This document shows, piece by piece, positions 41,947 to 51,938 of a DNA stretch of 64,000 bases (position 1 is the stretch's first letter; each line of letters begins with the position of its first letter). Origin of the DNA: Parvularcula sp. LCG005 (lineage in GTDB: Bacteria > Pseudomonadota > Alphaproteobacteria > Caulobacterales > Parvularculaceae); assembly GCF_032930845.1 (NCBI RefSeq), contig NZ_CP136758.1, positions 1,162,501 through 1,226,500 on the forward strand, in the 5' to 3' direction. The translations under genes were made by a program, and so were the position numbers. The notes beneath the pieces are model-generated. The model searched no databases, was not told the origin of the DNA, and worked only from the letters and a program-made list of their open reading frames with translations.

Positions 41947-42786
41947 ATGGCATTGAAGACATACAATCCTACCTCGCCTGGTCGCCGGACACTTGTCACG
42001 GTTGACCGCGCTGAGCTGCACAAAGGTCGCCCAGAGAAAAGTCTGACCCAGGGTCTGACGAAATCTGGCGGTCGCAACAACACTGGTCGAATCACGGCCC
42101 GCCGCATCGGTGGTGGTGCGAAGCGGCTGTATCGGATCATCGACTTCAAACGGAACCGCTTTGATGCGATCGCTGAAGTCGTTCGTATGGAGTATGACCC
42201 GAACCGCACGGCGTTCATCGCTCTTGTTGAGTATGGTGACGGCAAGCGCTCCTACATCCTGGCGCCACAGCGTCTGGGCGTTGGTGACAAGGTCGTCTCT
42301 GGTGAGCGCGTCGATGTGAAACCCGGCAATGCGATGCCGCTGAAGAACATTCCCCCAGGCTCCATTCTCCACAATGTGGAGATGAAGCCAGGCAAGGGTG
42401 GTCAGATCGCTCGTTCCGCAGGGGCCTATGTTCAGCTGGTCGGTCGCGATGGCGATTATGTTCAGCTGCGTCTGAAATCGGGCGAAGTTCGTCTGGTCCA
42501 CGGTGAATGTCGCGCGACGATCGGGGCTGTTTCCAACCCTGACCACTCGAACGGCAATCGCGGTAAGGCCGGCCGTACACGCATGCTGGGCAAGCGCCCT
42601 TCAGTTCGTGGTGTCGCTATGAACCCGATTGATCACCCTCATGGTGGTGGTGAAGGCCGCACATCTGGTGGTCGTCACCCCGTCACGCCGTGGGGCAAGC
42701 CTACCAAAGGTAAGCGTACACGGAATAACAAAGCCACAGATCGTCTGATCATCCGCTCGCGTCACGCGCGGAAAAAAGGGCGATAG
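41947..42786 (+). CDS. rplB: 50S ribosomal protein L2
   Basis: The 279-residue protein supports the peptidyl transferase centre. Conserved parts are '[22 protein letters not shown]', '[20 protein letters not shown]' and '[20 protein letters not shown]', which includes the His critical for activity. GAGGAGG precedes the ATG closely. Confidence 0.99.
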   Translation: MALKTYNPTSPGRRTLVTVDRAELHKGRPEKSLTQGLTKSGGRNNTGRITARRIGGGAKRLYRIIDFKRNRFDAIAEVVRMEYDPNRTAFIALVEYGDGKRSYILAPQRLGVGDKVVSGERVDVKPGNAMPLKNIPPGSILHNVEMKPGKGGQIARSAGAYVQLVGRDGDYVQLRLKSGEVRLVHGECRATIGAVSNPDHSNGNRGKAGRTRMLGKRPSVRGVAMNPIDHPHGGGEGRTSGGRHPVTPWGKPTKGKRTRNNKATDRLIIRSRHARKKGR

Positions 42787-42796
42787 GAGATAATCT

Positions 42797-43075
42797 ATGC
42801 CACGTTCGGTTTGGAAAGGCCCGTTTGTTGACCGCTACCTGCTTAAAAAAGCAGGTGAGGCAACTGACGGTAGCCATAAAGGCGGCATCAAGACTTGGTC
42901 GCGCCGGTCGACAATTTTGCCACAGTTCATTGGACTGACGTTCAATGTTTACAACGGTCAGAAATTCATCCCTGTCCACGTGACGGAAGACATGGTGGGT
43001 CACAAGTTCGGCGAATTCTCGCCGTCCCGGACCTATTATGGTCACGGTGCGGACAAGAAAGCGAAGCGGAAGTAA
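42797..43075 (+). CDS. rpsS: 30S ribosomal protein S19
   Basis: The 92-residue head protein shows '[18 protein letters not shown]', '[19 protein letters not shown]' and '[19 protein letters not shown]'. It has the standard length. The gap to rplB is 10 bases with AGGAGA, and rplV begins three bases after its stop. Confidence 0.99.
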   Translation: MPRSVWKGPFVDRYLLKKAGEATDGSHKGGIKTWSRRSTILPQFIGLTFNVYNGQKFIPVHVTEDMVGHKFGEFSPSRTYYGHGADKKAKRK

Positions 43076-43078
43076 GTC

Positions 43079-43459
43079 ATGGGACAGGCGAAAAATCCGC
43101 GCCGGGTAGGCGACGATCAGGCAATGGCCAAAGGCCGCTCGATCCGCACAAGCCCGCAGAAGCTGAACCTGGTTGCGCAAGGCATCCGGGGGATGAAAGT
43201 AGAACGTGCCCTGAACGAGCTTGATTTCTCTCGCAAGCGCGTCGCCCAGGAGGTCAAGAAAGTCCTTCAGAGCGCTATCGCGAATGCCGAGAACAATCAC
43301 GATCTCGATATCGACAGCCTCGTTGTCGATCAGGCATTTGTTGGCAAAAACCTGACGATGAAGCGCTGGCACGCCCGGGCGCGTGGCCGCATGGGTCGCA
43401 TCAAGAAACCTTTCGCGGAGATCACGATCGTGCTTCGCGAAGTTGAGGAGGTTGCATAA
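43079..43459 (+). CDS. rplV: 50S ribosomal protein L22
   Basis: The 126-residue tunnel protein starts with a short basic extension ('[20 protein letters not shown]') ahead of the conserved '[21 protein letters not shown]'. The beta-hairpin region '[21 protein letters not shown]' reaches into the exit tunnel. It overlaps rpsC by one base (TAATG). Confidence 0.98.
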   Translation: MGQAKNPRRVGDDQAMAKGRSIRTSPQKLNLVAQGIRGMKVERALNELDFSRKRVAQEVKKVLQSAIANAENNHDLDIDSLVVDQAFVGKNLTMKRWHARARGRMGRIKKPFAEITIVLREVEEVA

Positions 43460-44184
43460 TGGGTCAGAAAGTAAACCCGATCGGCCTCCGGCTCGGTATT
43501 AACCGGACCTGGGACAGCCGTTGGTACGCGGACAAGAAAAACTACGGCGATCTTCTGCATGAAGATCTGAAAATCCGTCAGTATCTGTTCGACAAACTGA
43601 AAAACGCCGGTGTGTCACGCATTGTCATCGAGCGTCCGCACAAGAAATGTCGCGTCACGATCTATTCGGCTCGTCCGGGTGTGGTGATCGGCAAGAAGGG
43701 TGCAGACATCGAGAAGCTCCGCAAAGAGCTGCAGGCGCTGTCATCTTCTGAGACGGTTCTGAACATTGTCGAGATCCGCAAGCCGGAAGTCGACGCAATG
43801 CTCGTTGCTGAAAACATTGCCCAGCAGCTGGAGCGTCGGGCTTCGTTCCGCCGCGCCATGAAGCGGGCCATGCAGACAGCCATGCGCATGGGTGCCCTTG
43901 GCATCCGCGTGAACTGCTCCGGTCGTCTTGGCGGTGCAGAGATTGCACGGATGGAATGGTACCGCGAAGGTCGCGTGCCGCTTCATACACTGCGGGCCGA
44001 TATCGATTACGGCGTAGCCACCGCGCGCACGACTTACGGTGCAATCGGCATCAAGGTCTGGATCTTCAAAGGTGAGATTCTGGAGCATGATCCGATGGCG
44101 CATGAGCGTCGCGTTATTGACAGTCAGACTGGCGCCCCCTCCGGCGGCCAGCGCGAGCGCCGTCCGCGCCGCGATAATGCGTGA
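43459..44184 (+). CDS. rpsC: 30S ribosomal protein S3
   Basis: The 241-residue protein at the mRNA entry channel has an N-terminal KH-2 domain ('[20 protein letters not shown]', '[13 protein letters not shown]') and a C-terminal half with '[20 protein letters not shown]' and '[21 protein letters not shown]'. A basic Gln/Arg-rich tail ends it. The GAGGAGG ribosome-binding site lies in the end of rplV. Confidence 0.99.
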   Translation: MGQKVNPIGLRLGINRTWDSRWYADKKNYGDLLHEDLKIRQYLFDKLKNAGVSRIVIERPHKKCRVTIYSARPGVVIGKKGADIEKLRKELQALSSSETVLNIVEIRKPEVDAMLVAENIAQQLERRASFRRAMKRAMQTAMRMGALGIRVNCSGRLGGAEIARMEWYREGRVPLHTLRADIDYGVATARTTYGAIGIKVWIFKGEILEHDPMAHERRVIDSQTGAPSGGQRERRPRRDNA

Positions 44185-44199
44185 GTGAGGTAGAGGACA

Positions 44200-44613
44200 A
44201 TGCTTCAGCCTAAACGCACCAAGTACCGCAAAATGCACAAGGGCCGTATCAAAGGCCTTGCAAAAGGCGGTACGGACCTTAATTTCGGCTCCTTCGGCCT
44301 GAAGGCCGTTGAGCCAGAGCGCGTCACTGCGCGCCAGATCGAGGCAACACGTCGTGCCATCACCCGTCACATGAAACGGGCAGGGCGCGTGTGGATCCGG
44401 ATTTTCCCGGATGTGCCTGTCACGAAAAAGCCAACCGAAGTTCGGATGGGTAAAGGTAAGGGTTCGGTCGAATATTGGGCTTGCCGCGTCAAGCCAGGCC
44501 GCATCATGTTTGAAATCGACGGCGTTCCAGAGGACGTCGCCCGCGAAGCTCTCTTGCTTGGCGCAGCAAAGCTGCCGATCAAGACACGCATCGTGAAACG
44601 GATCGGGGAATAA
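44200..44613 (+). CDS. rplP: 50S ribosomal protein L16
   Basis: The 137-residue protein organises the A-site tRNA region. '[20 protein letters not shown]', '[21 protein letters not shown]' and '[20 protein letters not shown]' are conserved; the last includes the Arg hydroxylated in some bacteria. rpmC starts two bases after its stop. Confidence 0.99.
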   Translation: MLQPKRTKYRKMHKGRIKGLAKGGTDLNFGSFGLKAVEPERVTARQIEATRRAITRHMKRAGRVWIRIFPDVPVTKKPTEVRMGKGKGSVEYWACRVKPGRIMFEIDGVPEDVAREALLLGAAKLPIKTRIVKRIGE

Positions 44614-44615
44614 GG

Positions 44616-44819
44616 ATGAAATCGCAGGAAGTTCGCGATCTGTCCGACGATCAGCTGTCCGGCAAGCTCCTTGAGTTGAAGCAGGAGCAGTTCAACCTGC
44701 GCTTTCAGCGCGCGTCGGGTCAGCTCGAGAAGACAGCCCGTGTTCAGGTTGTCCGTCGTGATATCGCTCGGATTAAAACCATTCAGGCAGAGCGTGCTTC
44801 TGCCAAGCAAGGGAGCTAA
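44616..44819 (+). CDS. rpmC: 50S ribosomal protein L29
   Basis: The 67-residue, two-helix protein sits beside L23 at the tunnel exit. '[20 protein letters not shown]' and '[18 protein letters not shown]' are typical. It is packed two bases after rplP and three before rpsQ. Confidence 0.98.
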   Translation: MKSQEVRDLSDDQLSGKLLELKQEQFNLRFQRASGQLEKTARVQVVRRDIARIKTIQAERASAKQGS

Positions 44820-44822
44820 CTC

Positions 44823-45110
44823 ATGCCTAAACGCATTTTGCAGGGGCCGGTTGTCTCCAACAAGGGCGACAAGACCGTAGTTGTACGGATTGACCGCTCT
44901 TTCAAACACCCGCTTCTCAAGAAAGTTGTGCGGCGGTCCAAGAAGTACCACGCCCATGATGAGAGCAATCAGTACAATGTCGGTGACACTGTCCTGATCC
45001 GTGAATGTCCGCCGAAGTCGAAACTGAAGCGGTGGGAAGTGGTGACGGCTGAGGAAGCTGCTGCGGCAAGTGAAGCGCGCAGCGAATCCGAGCAGGCCAC
45101 CGTTAATTGA
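44823..45110 (+). CDS. rpsQ: 30S ribosomal protein S17
   Basis: The 95-residue OB-fold protein binds helix 11 of 16S rRNA. '[21 protein letters not shown]', '[11 protein letters not shown]' and '[21 protein letters not shown]' are conserved. A short Ala/Glu-rich tail extends it slightly. The ribosome-binding site AAGGGAG overlaps the end of rpmC. Confidence 0.98.
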   Translation: MPKRILQGPVVSNKGDKTVVVRIDRSFKHPLLKKVVRRSKKYHAHDESNQYNVGDTVLIRECPPKSKLKRWEVVTAEEAAAASEARSESEQATVN

Positions 45111-45148
45111 TTTGCCGGTCCCCAAGGGGACTTTGAAGGAGGGATCTT

Positions 45149-45517
45149 ATGATCCAGATGCAAACTAACCTGGATGTCGCCGACAATTCCGGCGCGAAGC
45201 GGGTCCAGTGCATCAAAGTGCTGGGCGGCGCGAAGCGTAAATACGCTGGCGTCGGTGACATTATTGTCGTGTCCGTGAAGGAAGCCATTCCTCGTGGTCG
45301 CGTCAAAAAAGGTCAGGTGATGAAAGCGGTTGTCGTTCGCACGGCGAAAGACATCAAGCGTCGCGACGGTTCCGTGATCCGTTTCGACAGCAATGCCGCT
45401 GTGCTCATCAACAACAACAAAGAGCCGATCGGTACACGTATCTTTGGCCCGGTGACCCGTGAGCTTCGCCGGTCGAACCACATGAAGATCGTCAGCCTCG
45501 CGCCGGAGGTGCTGTAA
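45149..45517 (+). CDS. rplN: 50S ribosomal protein L14
   Basis: The 122-residue protein forms the intersubunit bridge B8 region and binds the silencing factor RsfS. '[21 protein letters not shown]', '[21 protein letters not shown]' and '[21 protein letters not shown]' match the family. A 38-base gap with a strong GGAGG precedes it, the conventional S10/spc boundary; no terminator is seen there. Confidence 0.99.
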   Translation: MIQMQTNLDVADNSGAKRVQCIKVLGGAKRKYAGVGDIIVVSVKEAIPRGRVKKGQVMKAVVVRTAKDIKRRDGSVIRFDSNAAVLINNNKEPIGTRIFGPVTRELRRSNHMKIVSLAPEVL

Positions 45518-45519
45518 CC

Positions 45520-45828
45520 ATGGCAGCCAAGATTAAAAAAGGTGATCGTGTCATCGTGCTTACGGGCCGTGACAAGGGCGCTGAAGGCGATGTCCTCGCG
45601 GTATTTCCGAAAGAAGATCGGGTCACCGTCCAGGGCGTGAATGTCATCAAGCGTCACACCAAGCCAAGCCAGCAGAGCGCTGGCGGTATCATTACCCGTG
45701 AAGCGCCGATTCACCTGTCCAACGTGGCAGTGAAGGATCCAAAAGACGGCAAGCCAACCCGGGTCGGTTTTGAAGTTCGTGACGGCCAGAAAGTGCGCGT
45801 CGCCAAACGGTCAGGGGAGGTCATCTGA
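45520..45828 (+). CDS. rplX: 50S ribosomal protein L24
   Basis: The 102-residue assembly initiator has a KOW motif at the N-terminus ('[21 protein letters not shown]') and '[21 protein letters not shown]'. It lies two bases after rplN and overlaps rplE by one base (TGATG). Confidence 0.98.
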   Translation: MAAKIKKGDRVIVLTGRDKGAEGDVLAVFPKEDRVTVQGVNVIKRHTKPSQQSAGGIITREAPIHLSNVAVKDPKDGKPTRVGFEVRDGQKVRVAKRSGEVI

Positions 45829-46388
45829 TGGCTGACACCGACAATTACGTCCCGCGCCTTAAGACGCTGTACAACGATGAAATTCGTGCGCGTCTGAAGG
45901 AGAAGCTGTCGCTGCAGAACGAAATGATGATCCCGCGTCTGGACAAGATCGTGATCAACATGGGCGTTGGCGAAGCTGTCAATGACCGCAAGGTTGTCGA
46001 CAAGGCCGCTGAAGAGCTTCAGGCCATTTCCGGTCAGAAGCCTGTCATTACCCACGCGAAGAAGTCGATCGCCGGCTTCAAGGTGCGTGAGGAAATGGCT
46101 CTTGGCTGTAAAGTCACGCTGCGCAAGGATCGCATGTTCGAATTCCTTGACCGCCTGGTGACGATCGCCCTGCCGCGCGTCCGCGATTTTCGTGGTCTAA
46201 ACGGTAAAAGCTTTGACGGTCGTGGCAATTATGCCATGGGCCTCAAAGAGCACACGGTGTTCCCTGAGATTGACTACGACAAGGTCGAAGGTCAGCGGGG
46301 CATGGATATCATCATCTGCACAACCGCAGCCAATGATGACCAGGCACGTGAGCTCTTGAAAGAATTCAACTTTCCCTTTCGCAAATAA
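45828..46388 (+). CDS. rplE: 50S ribosomal protein L5
   Basis: The 186-residue 5S rRNA-binding protein shows '[21 protein letters not shown]', '[21 protein letters not shown]' and '[21 protein letters not shown]'. The length is standard. AGGGGAGG in the end of rplX serves as ribosome-binding site. A 59-base gap follows before rpsN. Confidence 0.99.
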   Translation: MADTDNYVPRLKTLYNDEIRARLKEKLSLQNEMMIPRLDKIVINMGVGEAVNDRKVVDKAAEELQAISGQKPVITHAKKSIAGFKVREEMALGCKVTLRKDRMFEFLDRLVTIALPRVRDFRGLNGKSFDGRGNYAMGLKEHTVFPEIDYDKVEGQRGMDIIICTTAANDDQARELLKEFNFPFRK

Positions 46389-46447
46389 GGGAAGCAACTA
46401 GGCAAGGTCCGATATTCGGAAACCGGCCTTAGGAGACGAAAAAGCAA

Positions 46448-46753
46448 ATGGCAAAAAAGTCGATGGTTCAACGCGACCTGAAACGTCGCCGGCTGGCCGA
46501 CCAGTATGAAGACAAGCGCAAAGCCCTGAAAGCGACGATGCGTGACGAAAACTCGTCACCTGAAGAGCGTTTCAAGGCAGCGATGAAGCTCGCCGAGCTT
46601 CCGCGTAATTCTTCACCGACACGTATCCGTAACCGGTGCCTCGTGACGGGTCGTCCTCGCGGTTACTACCGTAAACTGAAAATGTCCCGTATCGCGCTGC
46701 GTGAGCTTGGCTCGCTTGGCAAGATTCCGGGTCTCGTGAAATCCAGCTGGTAA
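46448..46753 (+). CDS. rpsN: 30S ribosomal protein S14 (zinc-free type)
   Basis: The 101-residue protein is the long form lacking the CxxC zinc motifs. It has '[14 protein letters not shown]', '[18 protein letters not shown]' and '[21 protein letters not shown]'. It serves in the 30S head. GGAG is about 13 bases from the ATG, somewhat far. Confidence 0.98.
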   Translation: MAKKSMVQRDLKRRRLADQYEDKRKALKATMRDENSSPEERFKAAMKLAELPRNSSPTRIRNRCLVTGRPRGYYRKLKMSRIALRELGSLGKIPGLVKSSW

Positions 46754-46768
46754 GGGGGGTATTCCACA

Positions 46769-47167
46769 ATGGCTATTAACGACCCTATCGGCGATATGCT
46801 GACCCGTATCCGCAACGCACAAATGCGCGGTATGTCGAAAACGACAACGCCTGCGTCCAAGCTGCGTCAGCGGGTTCTCGATGTTCTGCAGACGGAAGGC
46901 TACATCCGTGGCTATTCCCGCGTTGAACAGCCGAACAACAAGGCCGATCTCGAGATCGAGCTGAAATATTTTGATGGCACACCAGTCATCTCGCACATCA
47001 AGCGTGTGTCGAAGCCTGGTCGCCGTGTTTATTCGTCCGTGAAAGATATCACGCCTGTACAGAACGGTCTGGGGATCTCGATCCTTTCCACACCGAAAGG
47101 CGTTATGTCCGACAGCGTTGCTCGCGAGAATAACGTGGGCGGCGAAGTTCTCTGTAACGTCTATTAA
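46769..47167 (+). CDS. rpsH: 30S ribosomal protein S8
   Basis: The 132-residue protein binds the central domain of 16S rRNA. '[19 protein letters not shown]', '[16 protein letters not shown]' and '[16 protein letters not shown]' are conserved. In E. coli, S8 represses the spc operon by binding the rplE region; here this is only a possibility. The gap after rpsN is 15 bases with a G-rich ribosome-binding site. Confidence 0.99.
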   Translation: MAINDPIGDMLTRIRNAQMRGMSKTTTPASKLRQRVLDVLQTEGYIRGYSRVEQPNNKADLEIELKYFDGTPVISHIKRVSKPGRRVYSSVKDITPVQNGLGISILSTPKGVMSDSVARENNVGGEVLCNVY

Positions 47168-47178
47168 GGGAGCCGGAG

Positions 47179-47712
47179 ATGTCACGTATTGGTAAAAAGC
47201 CGGTTCCGGTGCCTAAGGGCGTTGAAGCCAAGATTGACGGCCAGACCGTCACTGCCAAAGGCCCTAAGGGCAAGGCGGAGTTCGTCGTGAACGAACTGTG
47301 TCTGGTCGAGATGGGCGATGACGGTGTCGCGATCAAACCGATCAACAAGTCGAAGAACGCCCGGTCGATGTGGGGTATGTCCCGCACGATGGTGGCGAAC
47401 CTGTTCGAAGGCGTGAGCGAAGGGTTTACCCGAAAGCTCGAGCTCGTCGGTGTCGGTTATCGTGCGCAGATGCAGGGCCAGAAACTGGTTCTCGCTCTCG
47501 GGTACAGCCACGACGTCGAGTTTACGGCACCCGAAGGGGTCGACATCAAGGTCGCTAAGCCGACTGAGATCGAGATCACCGGGTCCGACAAACAGGTCGT
47601 CGGTGAAGTTGCAGCAAAAATTCGCAAGTTCCGTCCGCCCGAGCCTTACAAGGGCAAGGGCGTGAAGTACGCGGGCGAATACATCTTCCGGAAGGAGGGC
47701 AAGAAGAAGTAA
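47179..47712 (+). CDS. rplF: 50S ribosomal protein L6
   Basis: The 177-residue protein lies near the sarcin-ricin loop. Two similar domains are seen ('[20 protein letters not shown]', '[19 protein letters not shown]', '[21 protein letters not shown]') and the C-terminal '[20 protein letters not shown]'. GGAG abuts the ATG. Confidence 0.99.
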   Translation: MSRIGKKPVPVPKGVEAKIDGQTVTAKGPKGKAEFVVNELCLVEMGDDGVAIKPINKSKNARSMWGMSRTMVANLFEGVSEGFTRKLELVGVGYRAQMQGQKLVLALGYSHDVEFTAPEGVDIKVAKPTEIEITGSDKQVVGEVAAKIRKFRPPEPYKGKGVKYAGEYIFRKEGKKK

Positions 47713-47743
47713 GGGCGCTGTCCTTATTATTCTTGATTGGCTT

Positions 47744-48106
47744 ATGGCAAAATCAAAAGTTCTCATGCGGCAGCGCCGCGCCGGTCGCACCCGGGCCAAA
47801 CTGGCCCGCAACGCGAATGGCAAGCTGCGTCTGTCTGTGTTCCGTTCTGGACGGAATATCGCCGCTCAAATCATCGATGACCGCGCCGGCCGCACGCTGG
47901 CGTCGGCTTCCTCGCTGGAAAAGGATGTTCGGACTTCTTCGGAAGGGTCGAAAACCGATACCGCGGGCAAGGTTGGTCAATTGTTGGCTGAGCGCGCCAA
48001 GGCTGCCGGTATCGAAGACGTCGTCTTCGATCGCGGCGGGTATATCTTCCACGGCCGGGTGAAAGCCCTGGCAGACGCCGCCCGTGAGGGTGGTCTCAAA
48101 TTCTAA
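47744..48106 (+). CDS. rplR: 50S ribosomal protein L18
   Basis: The 120-residue 5S rRNA-binding protein shows '[20 protein letters not shown]' and '[21 protein letters not shown]'. The gap after rplF is 31 bases and no clear Shine-Dalgarno precedes the ATG, unlike its neighbours; translation may depend on coupling or an AT-rich start. Confidence 0.98.
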   Translation: MAKSKVLMRQRRAGRTRAKLARNANGKLRLSVFRSGRNIAAQIIDDRAGRTLASASSLEKDVRTSSEGSKTDTAGKVGQLLAERAKAAGIEDVVFDRGGYIFHGRVKALADAAREGGLKF

Positions 48107-48118
48107 GGGATTTTGGCA

Positions 48119-48709
48119 ATGGCAAATGAACCGCAAGGTAGAGGCCGGGGCCGGGGCCGCGGACGTGAGCGCGAAGAAGAGCGGGACGAATTTACGGACC
48201 GCCTTGTCGCGATCAACCGGGTGTCGAAAACGGTGAAGGGCGGTAAAAACTTCGGTTTTGCTGCGCTGGTCGTGGTCGGTGACCAAAAAGGTCGCGTCGG
48301 TTACGGCAAGGGTAAGGCCCGCGAAGTGCCTGAGGCGATCCGCAAGGCGACGCAGGAAGCCAAGCGCAGCCTCGTTCGCGTGCCGCTTCGCGATGGTCGC
48401 ACGCTGCACCATGATGCTGAGGGCCGTCATGGCGCCGGCAAGGTTGTGCTGCGCACGGCGCCTCCAGGTACGGGCGTGATCGCCGGTGGTCCGATGCGCG
48501 CCGTCTTCGAGATGCTCGGTGTCCAGGACGTGGTCGCCAAATCACTCGGTACGTCGAACCCATACAACATGGTTCGCGCAACGGTTGATGCACTGAAGAA
48601 CCAGTCGAACCCCCGTACGATCGCTGCCAAGCGCGGCATCAAGGTGTCCGAGCTGATTTCTCGTCGTGCAGCTGTTCAGCCTGACGCGACACCTGTCGAC
48701 GCTGGCTAA
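48119..48709 (+). CDS. rpsE: 30S ribosomal protein S5
   Basis: The 196-residue protein contains the S5 double-stranded RNA-binding domain ('[20 protein letters not shown]', '[20 protein letters not shown]') and '[21 protein letters not shown]'. An Arg/Gly-rich N-terminal run ('[11 protein letters not shown]') is extra. ATG 48119 with AAGGG upstream is preferred over the TTG at 48113. Confidence 0.99.
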   Translation: MANEPQGRGRGRGRGREREEERDEFTDRLVAINRVSKTVKGGKNFGFAALVVVGDQKGRVGYGKGKAREVPEAIRKATQEAKRSLVRVPLRDGRTLHHDAEGRHGAGKVVLRTAPPGTGVIAGGPMRAVFEMLGVQDVVAKSLGTSNPYNMVRATVDALKNQSNPRTIAAKRGIKVSELISRRAAVQPDATPVDAG

Positions 48710-48720
48710 GGAGAACGAAC

Positions 48721-48909
48721 ATGGCAGAGAAGAAAATGCTCACGGTTCGTCAGACGGGTAGTCCTACCCGTCGCCCACAGGACCAGCGGGCAACGCTCGT
48801 TGGTCTGGGCCTCGGCAAGATCGGCCGGGAGCGGACCCTGGAAGACACACCATCTGTACGCGGCATGATCCGCAAGGTGCAGCACATGGTGCAGGTTATT
48901 TCTGACTAA
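48721..48909 (+). CDS. rpmD: 50S ribosomal protein L30
   Basis: The 62-residue protein is of usual size, with '[20 protein letters not shown]' and '[21 protein letters not shown]'. AAGGAG precedes the ATG. A terminator lies only five bases after its stop, so the upstream ribosomal transcript can end here. Confidence 0.98.
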   Translation: MAEKKMLTVRQTGSPTRRPQDQRATLVGLGLGKIGRERTLEDTPSVRGMIRKVQHMVQVISD

Positions 48910-48914
48910 ATAGA

Positions 48915-48940
48915 CTGGCGGCTTCGGCCGCCGGTTTTTT
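48915..48940 (+). terminator. Terminator inside the spc cluster, after rpmD
   Basis: CTGGCGGC (48915-48922) pairs with GCCGCCGG (48927-48934) around a UUCG tetraloop, with six T following. A second G5/C5 hairpin (TGGGGG 48945-48950 with CCCCCA 48957-48962) stands right after it. Confidence 0.9.
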
Positions 48941-49050
48941 CGATTGGGGGTTTGCGCCCCCAGAGGTCTTCGCTATAGGCGGCGACCGGGCCCATGAGGC
49001 TCATTGTACAGGCGAGGCCCATAGGGCCGCATAGTCGAAAGGACGACAAA
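48941..49050 (+). promoter_or_regulatory. Structured leader of rplO
   Basis: The 110 bases after the rpmD terminator hold the G5/C5 hairpin and several GGGCCC/GGCCC blocks (about 48988-49027) that can pair in more than one way. They end in AAAGGA before the rplO ATG. An in-frame upstream extension from 48994 has no L15 similarity, so the region is taken as non-coding leader, probably with a promoter. Confidence 0.4.
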
Positions 49051-49539
49051 ATGCGTTTGACAGATCTGCGCGACAATGAAGGCGCGCGCAAAACCCGGAC
49101 CCGTGTTGGTCGTGGTATTGGCTCAGGCAAGGGTAAAACCGGTGGCCGCGGTGTCAAAGGCCAGAAATCCCGTTCAGGTGTTGCGATCAAGGGCTTTGAA
49201 GGCGGTCAAATGCCGCTTCACATGCGGTTGCCAAAACGCGGCTTCAACCTGCCGAATGCCAAGGACTACGTTGAGATCAATCTCGCGACATTGCAGGCGG
49301 CTGCTGATGCTGGTCATTCCAGCGTCACCGAAGACGGCCTCGTGGAAGCTGGTCTGATCCGTCGTAAGAGTGACGGTCTGCGTCTTCTCGGTTCGGGTGA
49401 ACTGTCGTCGAAGCTCGACGTCACCGTGACCTATGCAACGAAATCGGCGCGCGAAGCGATTGAAAAAGCCGGCGGTACGGTCACCATGACCCGTCCTGAA
49501 AAGCACAAGCGCCTGCGCGGTCCACACAAGACCAAATAA
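49051..49539 (+). CDS. rplO: 50S ribosomal protein L15
   Basis: The 162-residue late assembly protein has the Gly-rich N-terminal tail '[20 protein letters not shown]' followed by '[18 protein letters not shown]' and a C-terminal globular domain. ATG 49051 is chosen for AAAGGA upstream and a normal N-terminus. It is flanked on both sides by terminator-like hairpins, so it may be a unit of its own or be read through. Confidence 0.98.
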   Translation: MRLTDLRDNEGARKTRTRVGRGIGSGKGKTGGRGVKGQKSRSGVAIKGFEGGQMPLHMRLPKRGFNLPNAKDYVEINLATLQAAADAGHSSVTEDGLVEAGLIRRKSDGLRLLGSGELSSKLDVTVTYATKSAREAIEKAGGTVTMTRPEKHKRLRGPHKTK

Positions 49540-49545
49540 GGGTCA

Positions 49546-49578
49546 GAGGGAAGGGACCGCATGCCGGTCTCTTTTCTC
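49546..49578 (+). terminator. Terminator-like hairpin after rplO
   Basis: A 14-bp stem, bases 49546-49559 with 49565-49578, has three G-T pairs and a five-base loop (CATGC). It starts six bases after the rplO stop. The T-rich 3' arm (TCTCTTTTCTC) serves in place of a clean T-run. Confidence 0.6.
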
Positions 49579-49862
49579 GTTTACGGTTTGTGGGCGGGCA
49601 GATCTGCCGGGGCGCGTGGCTACCTCGTTATCGGGGCGGCCGGGTGTCTTTCTTGCGGACAATGAGCTAGCGTTGATGAGCGTCGAACGCGAATCAATCC
49701 ATGAGCCGGGCGGTCGAGCGGGGTTGGCGAAGTCGACCGACGCTGACGTCAAGATCTTCGATCAGGCTTCTTTTGCGAGGAAACTGACCGTACTGACCGT
49801 GGAAAGGTTGCAAGGGATGGCCAACGTGACCACCTCCGAGCAAATTTGATAAGCGAACCAAA
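49579..49862 (+). promoter_or_regulatory. Long non-coding region upstream of secY
   Basis: The 323 bases between rplO and secY contain the hairpin above, a perfect 12-base palindrome GGCAGATCTGCC (49597-49608), and an unconvincing 77-codon frame (49616-49849) without a ribosome-binding site. No clear promoter elements are recognised. Elsewhere in proteobacteria rplO and secY are close or overlap. Confidence 0.4.
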
Positions 49863-51218
49863 ATGACTTCAGCAGCTGAACAATTTGCCTCCAATCTCAG
49901 CCTTTCGAATTTTGCGAAGGCGGACGAGCTTAAAAAACGTCTTCTCTTCACCCTGGGCGCTCTGATCGTCTACAGGATCGGGACCTATATCCCGGTGCCG
50001 GGTGTAAACCCGAGTGCGTTTGCCGAGCTGTTCGGTAATCAGCAGGGTCTGTTGCAGACGTTCAACCTGTTCTCGGGCGGTGCCACCGAGCGGATGGCGA
50101 TCTTCGCGCTGAATATCATGCCCTATATTTCGGCCTCGATCATCATGCAGATGATGACCGCCGTCGTTCCATCGCTTGAGGCGGTGAAGAAGGAAGGCGA
50201 GGCGGGCCGTCGTCAGATCAACCAGTACACCCGTTACGTCACCGTTGCCCTCGCGACGCTGCAGGGTTACTTCATTGCCGCCACGATCGCGGGGTCGCAG
50301 GGCAGTATTGGCGGGATCACCGTGCCCGTCGTCGCGAATCCGGGCCCCTTCTTTTATGTGACAACCGTGGTGACTCTGGTCGGCGGTGTGATGTTCCTCG
50401 TCTGGCTGGGCGAGCAGATCACGGCGCGCGGGATCGGGAACGGCATCTCTCTCATCATTTTCGCGGGTATTATCGCCGAGCTGCCACGGGCAGCCGCTGG
50501 CCTTCTTGCGTCAGGTCGATCCAACGCAATCGGTGCGCCGCTCATCATCGGTGTCCTTCTCATGGCTGTGGGTCTTGTGGCGTTCGTGGTGTTCATGGAG
50601 CGGTCGCAACGGCGCCTTCTCATCCAGTATCCGCGCCGCCAGCAAGGCAATGGCATGACGCAGGGGGAGAAGTCCCACCTGCCACTGAAAATCAACACGG
50701 CTGGCGTTATCCCGCCGATCTTCGCATCCAGCCTCCTGTTCCTGCCTGCCACAGCGTCCGGCGCGATTGGTGCTGATGCACCAATGTGGCTCCAGGACCT
50801 GGTGGGCAGCCTGCAGCCGGGGCACTGGATTCACATGATCCTATACGCCGTGCTGATCTTCTTCTTCTGCTTCCTGTACACATCCATCGTGTTCAATCCG
50901 CAGGATACGGCGGACAACCTCAAGAAATATGGTGGTTACATCCAGGGCTATCGCCCGGGCGCGCGGACGGCAGACTATATCGACTACGTTCTGACGCGGA
51001 TCACGGTCATCGGGGCGCTCTACATCACGGCGGTCTGTCTGGTGCCGGAGATCCTACGGATGCAGAACTCGGCCATCCCGATTTATCTTGGCGGGACCTC
51101 GCTGCTCATCGTCGTGACTGTGACGCTTGATACGGTTCAGCAAATTCAGGGTCATCTGCTCGCGCAGCAGTACGAATCACTCATCAAGAAATCGAAGCTG
51201 AGAGGGGCGCGTCGATGA
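49863..51218 (+). CDS. secY: Protein translocase channel subunit SecY
   Basis: The 451-residue protein has ten membrane helices and forms the SecYEG channel for preproteins. The plug and first helices ('RIGTYIPVPGVNPSAFAELF'), 'PYISASIIMQMM', the 'RRQQGNGMTQGEKSHLPLKI' loop and 'GYRPGARTADYIDYVLTRIT' are conserved. It lies in its usual place before adk, overlapping it by four bases (ATGA). The start has only a poor Shine-Dalgarno. Confidence 0.98.
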   Translation: MTSAAEQFASNLSLSNFAKADELKKRLLFTLGALIVYRIGTYIPVPGVNPSAFAELFGNQQGLLQTFNLFSGGATERMAIFALNIMPYISASIIMQMMTAVVPSLEAVKKEGEAGRRQINQYTRYVTVALATLQGYFIAATIAGSQGSIGGITVPVVANPGPFFYVTTVVTLVGGVMFLVWLGEQITARGIGNGISLIIFAGIIAELPRAAAGLLASGRSNAIGAPLIIGVLLMAVGLVAFVVFMERSQRRLLIQYPRRQQGNGMTQGEKSHLPLKINTAGVIPPIFASSLLFLPATASGAIGADAPMWLQDLVGSLQPGHWIHMILYAVLIFFFCFLYTSIVFNPQDTADNLKKYGGYIQGYRPGARTADYIDYVLTRITVIGALYITAVCLVPEILRMQNSAIPIYLGGTSLLIVVTVTLDTVQQIQGHLLAQQYESLIKKSKLRGARR

Positions 51219-51802
51219 TCGTCATCTTTTTGGGACCACCGGGCGCCGGCAAGGGAACGCAGGCAGCCTATATCTCCCAGAAGCGCGGAATTCCGCAGCT
51301 CTCCACTGGAGATATGCTTCGCGCGGCCATTACCGCGGGCACGCCGGTAGGCAAGAAGGCGAAAGCCGTGATTGATGCTGGTGAGCTGGTCTCGGACGAG
51401 ATCGTTGCCGGCATCATCGCTGACCGGATTGATGAAGATGATTGCCGCAAGGGCTTCCTGCTGGATGGTTTCCCGCGCACGCTCGAACAGGCGCGCATGC
51501 TGGACGACATTATCGCATTCCGTAACCGCAAGATTGACGTGGTGCTGGCGCTTCAAGTCGACGAGAATGCCCTGGTCGACCGGCTCAACAGCCGGATTCA
51601 ACAGACCAAGGATGCCGGCGGAGAAGTCCGCTCCGACGACAATGTCGAGACGTTCCGCAAACGTCTTGAAGTCTATTCTACGCAGACGGCGCCTCTCATT
51701 CCCTATTACCGGGATCAGGGGCTTATTGCTGATATTGATGGCATGAAGCCGATCAATGTAGTGTCTGCTCAAATCGATAGCGTTCTTGACGGATTGTCTT
51801 GA
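51215..51802 (+). CDS. adk: Adenylate kinase, short-LID form
   Basis: The 195-residue enzyme interconverts ATP, ADP and AMP. The P-loop 'GPPGAGKGTQA' (residues 7-17), 'STGDMLRAAI', 'GFLLDGFPRTLEQA' and 'DDNVETFRKRLEVY' are conserved. The LID is short, without the zinc Cys motif, which explains the length below the 214 of E. coli. It is translationally coupled to secY. Confidence 0.98.
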   Translation: MIVIFLGPPGAGKGTQAAYISQKRGIPQLSTGDMLRAAITAGTPVGKKAKAVIDAGELVSDEIVAGIIADRIDEDDCRKGFLLDGFPRTLEQARMLDDIIAFRNRKIDVVLALQVDENALVDRLNSRIQQTKDAGGEVRSDDNVETFRKRLEVYSTQTAPLIPYYRDQGLIADIDGMKPINVVSAQIDSVLDGLS

Positions 51803-51938
51803 CGTGGGGTGAGGGCGTTCTATAAGCGCGCTCTTCACCTTTGCACATTCTTCACCGTCCAAGGTCCGAATCATCTGCCTTGGGACCCGTTTCACATACC
51901 GCTCTATTCAGAGTGGTCATTCTAAAGAGGCTCGTAAC

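Noticed and set aside
49616-49849. 77-codon plus-strand frame between rplO and secY
   Set aside because: It starts with GTG without a ribosome-binding site, shows no domain or membrane segment, and follows a terminator-like hairpin; kept as non-coding leader.
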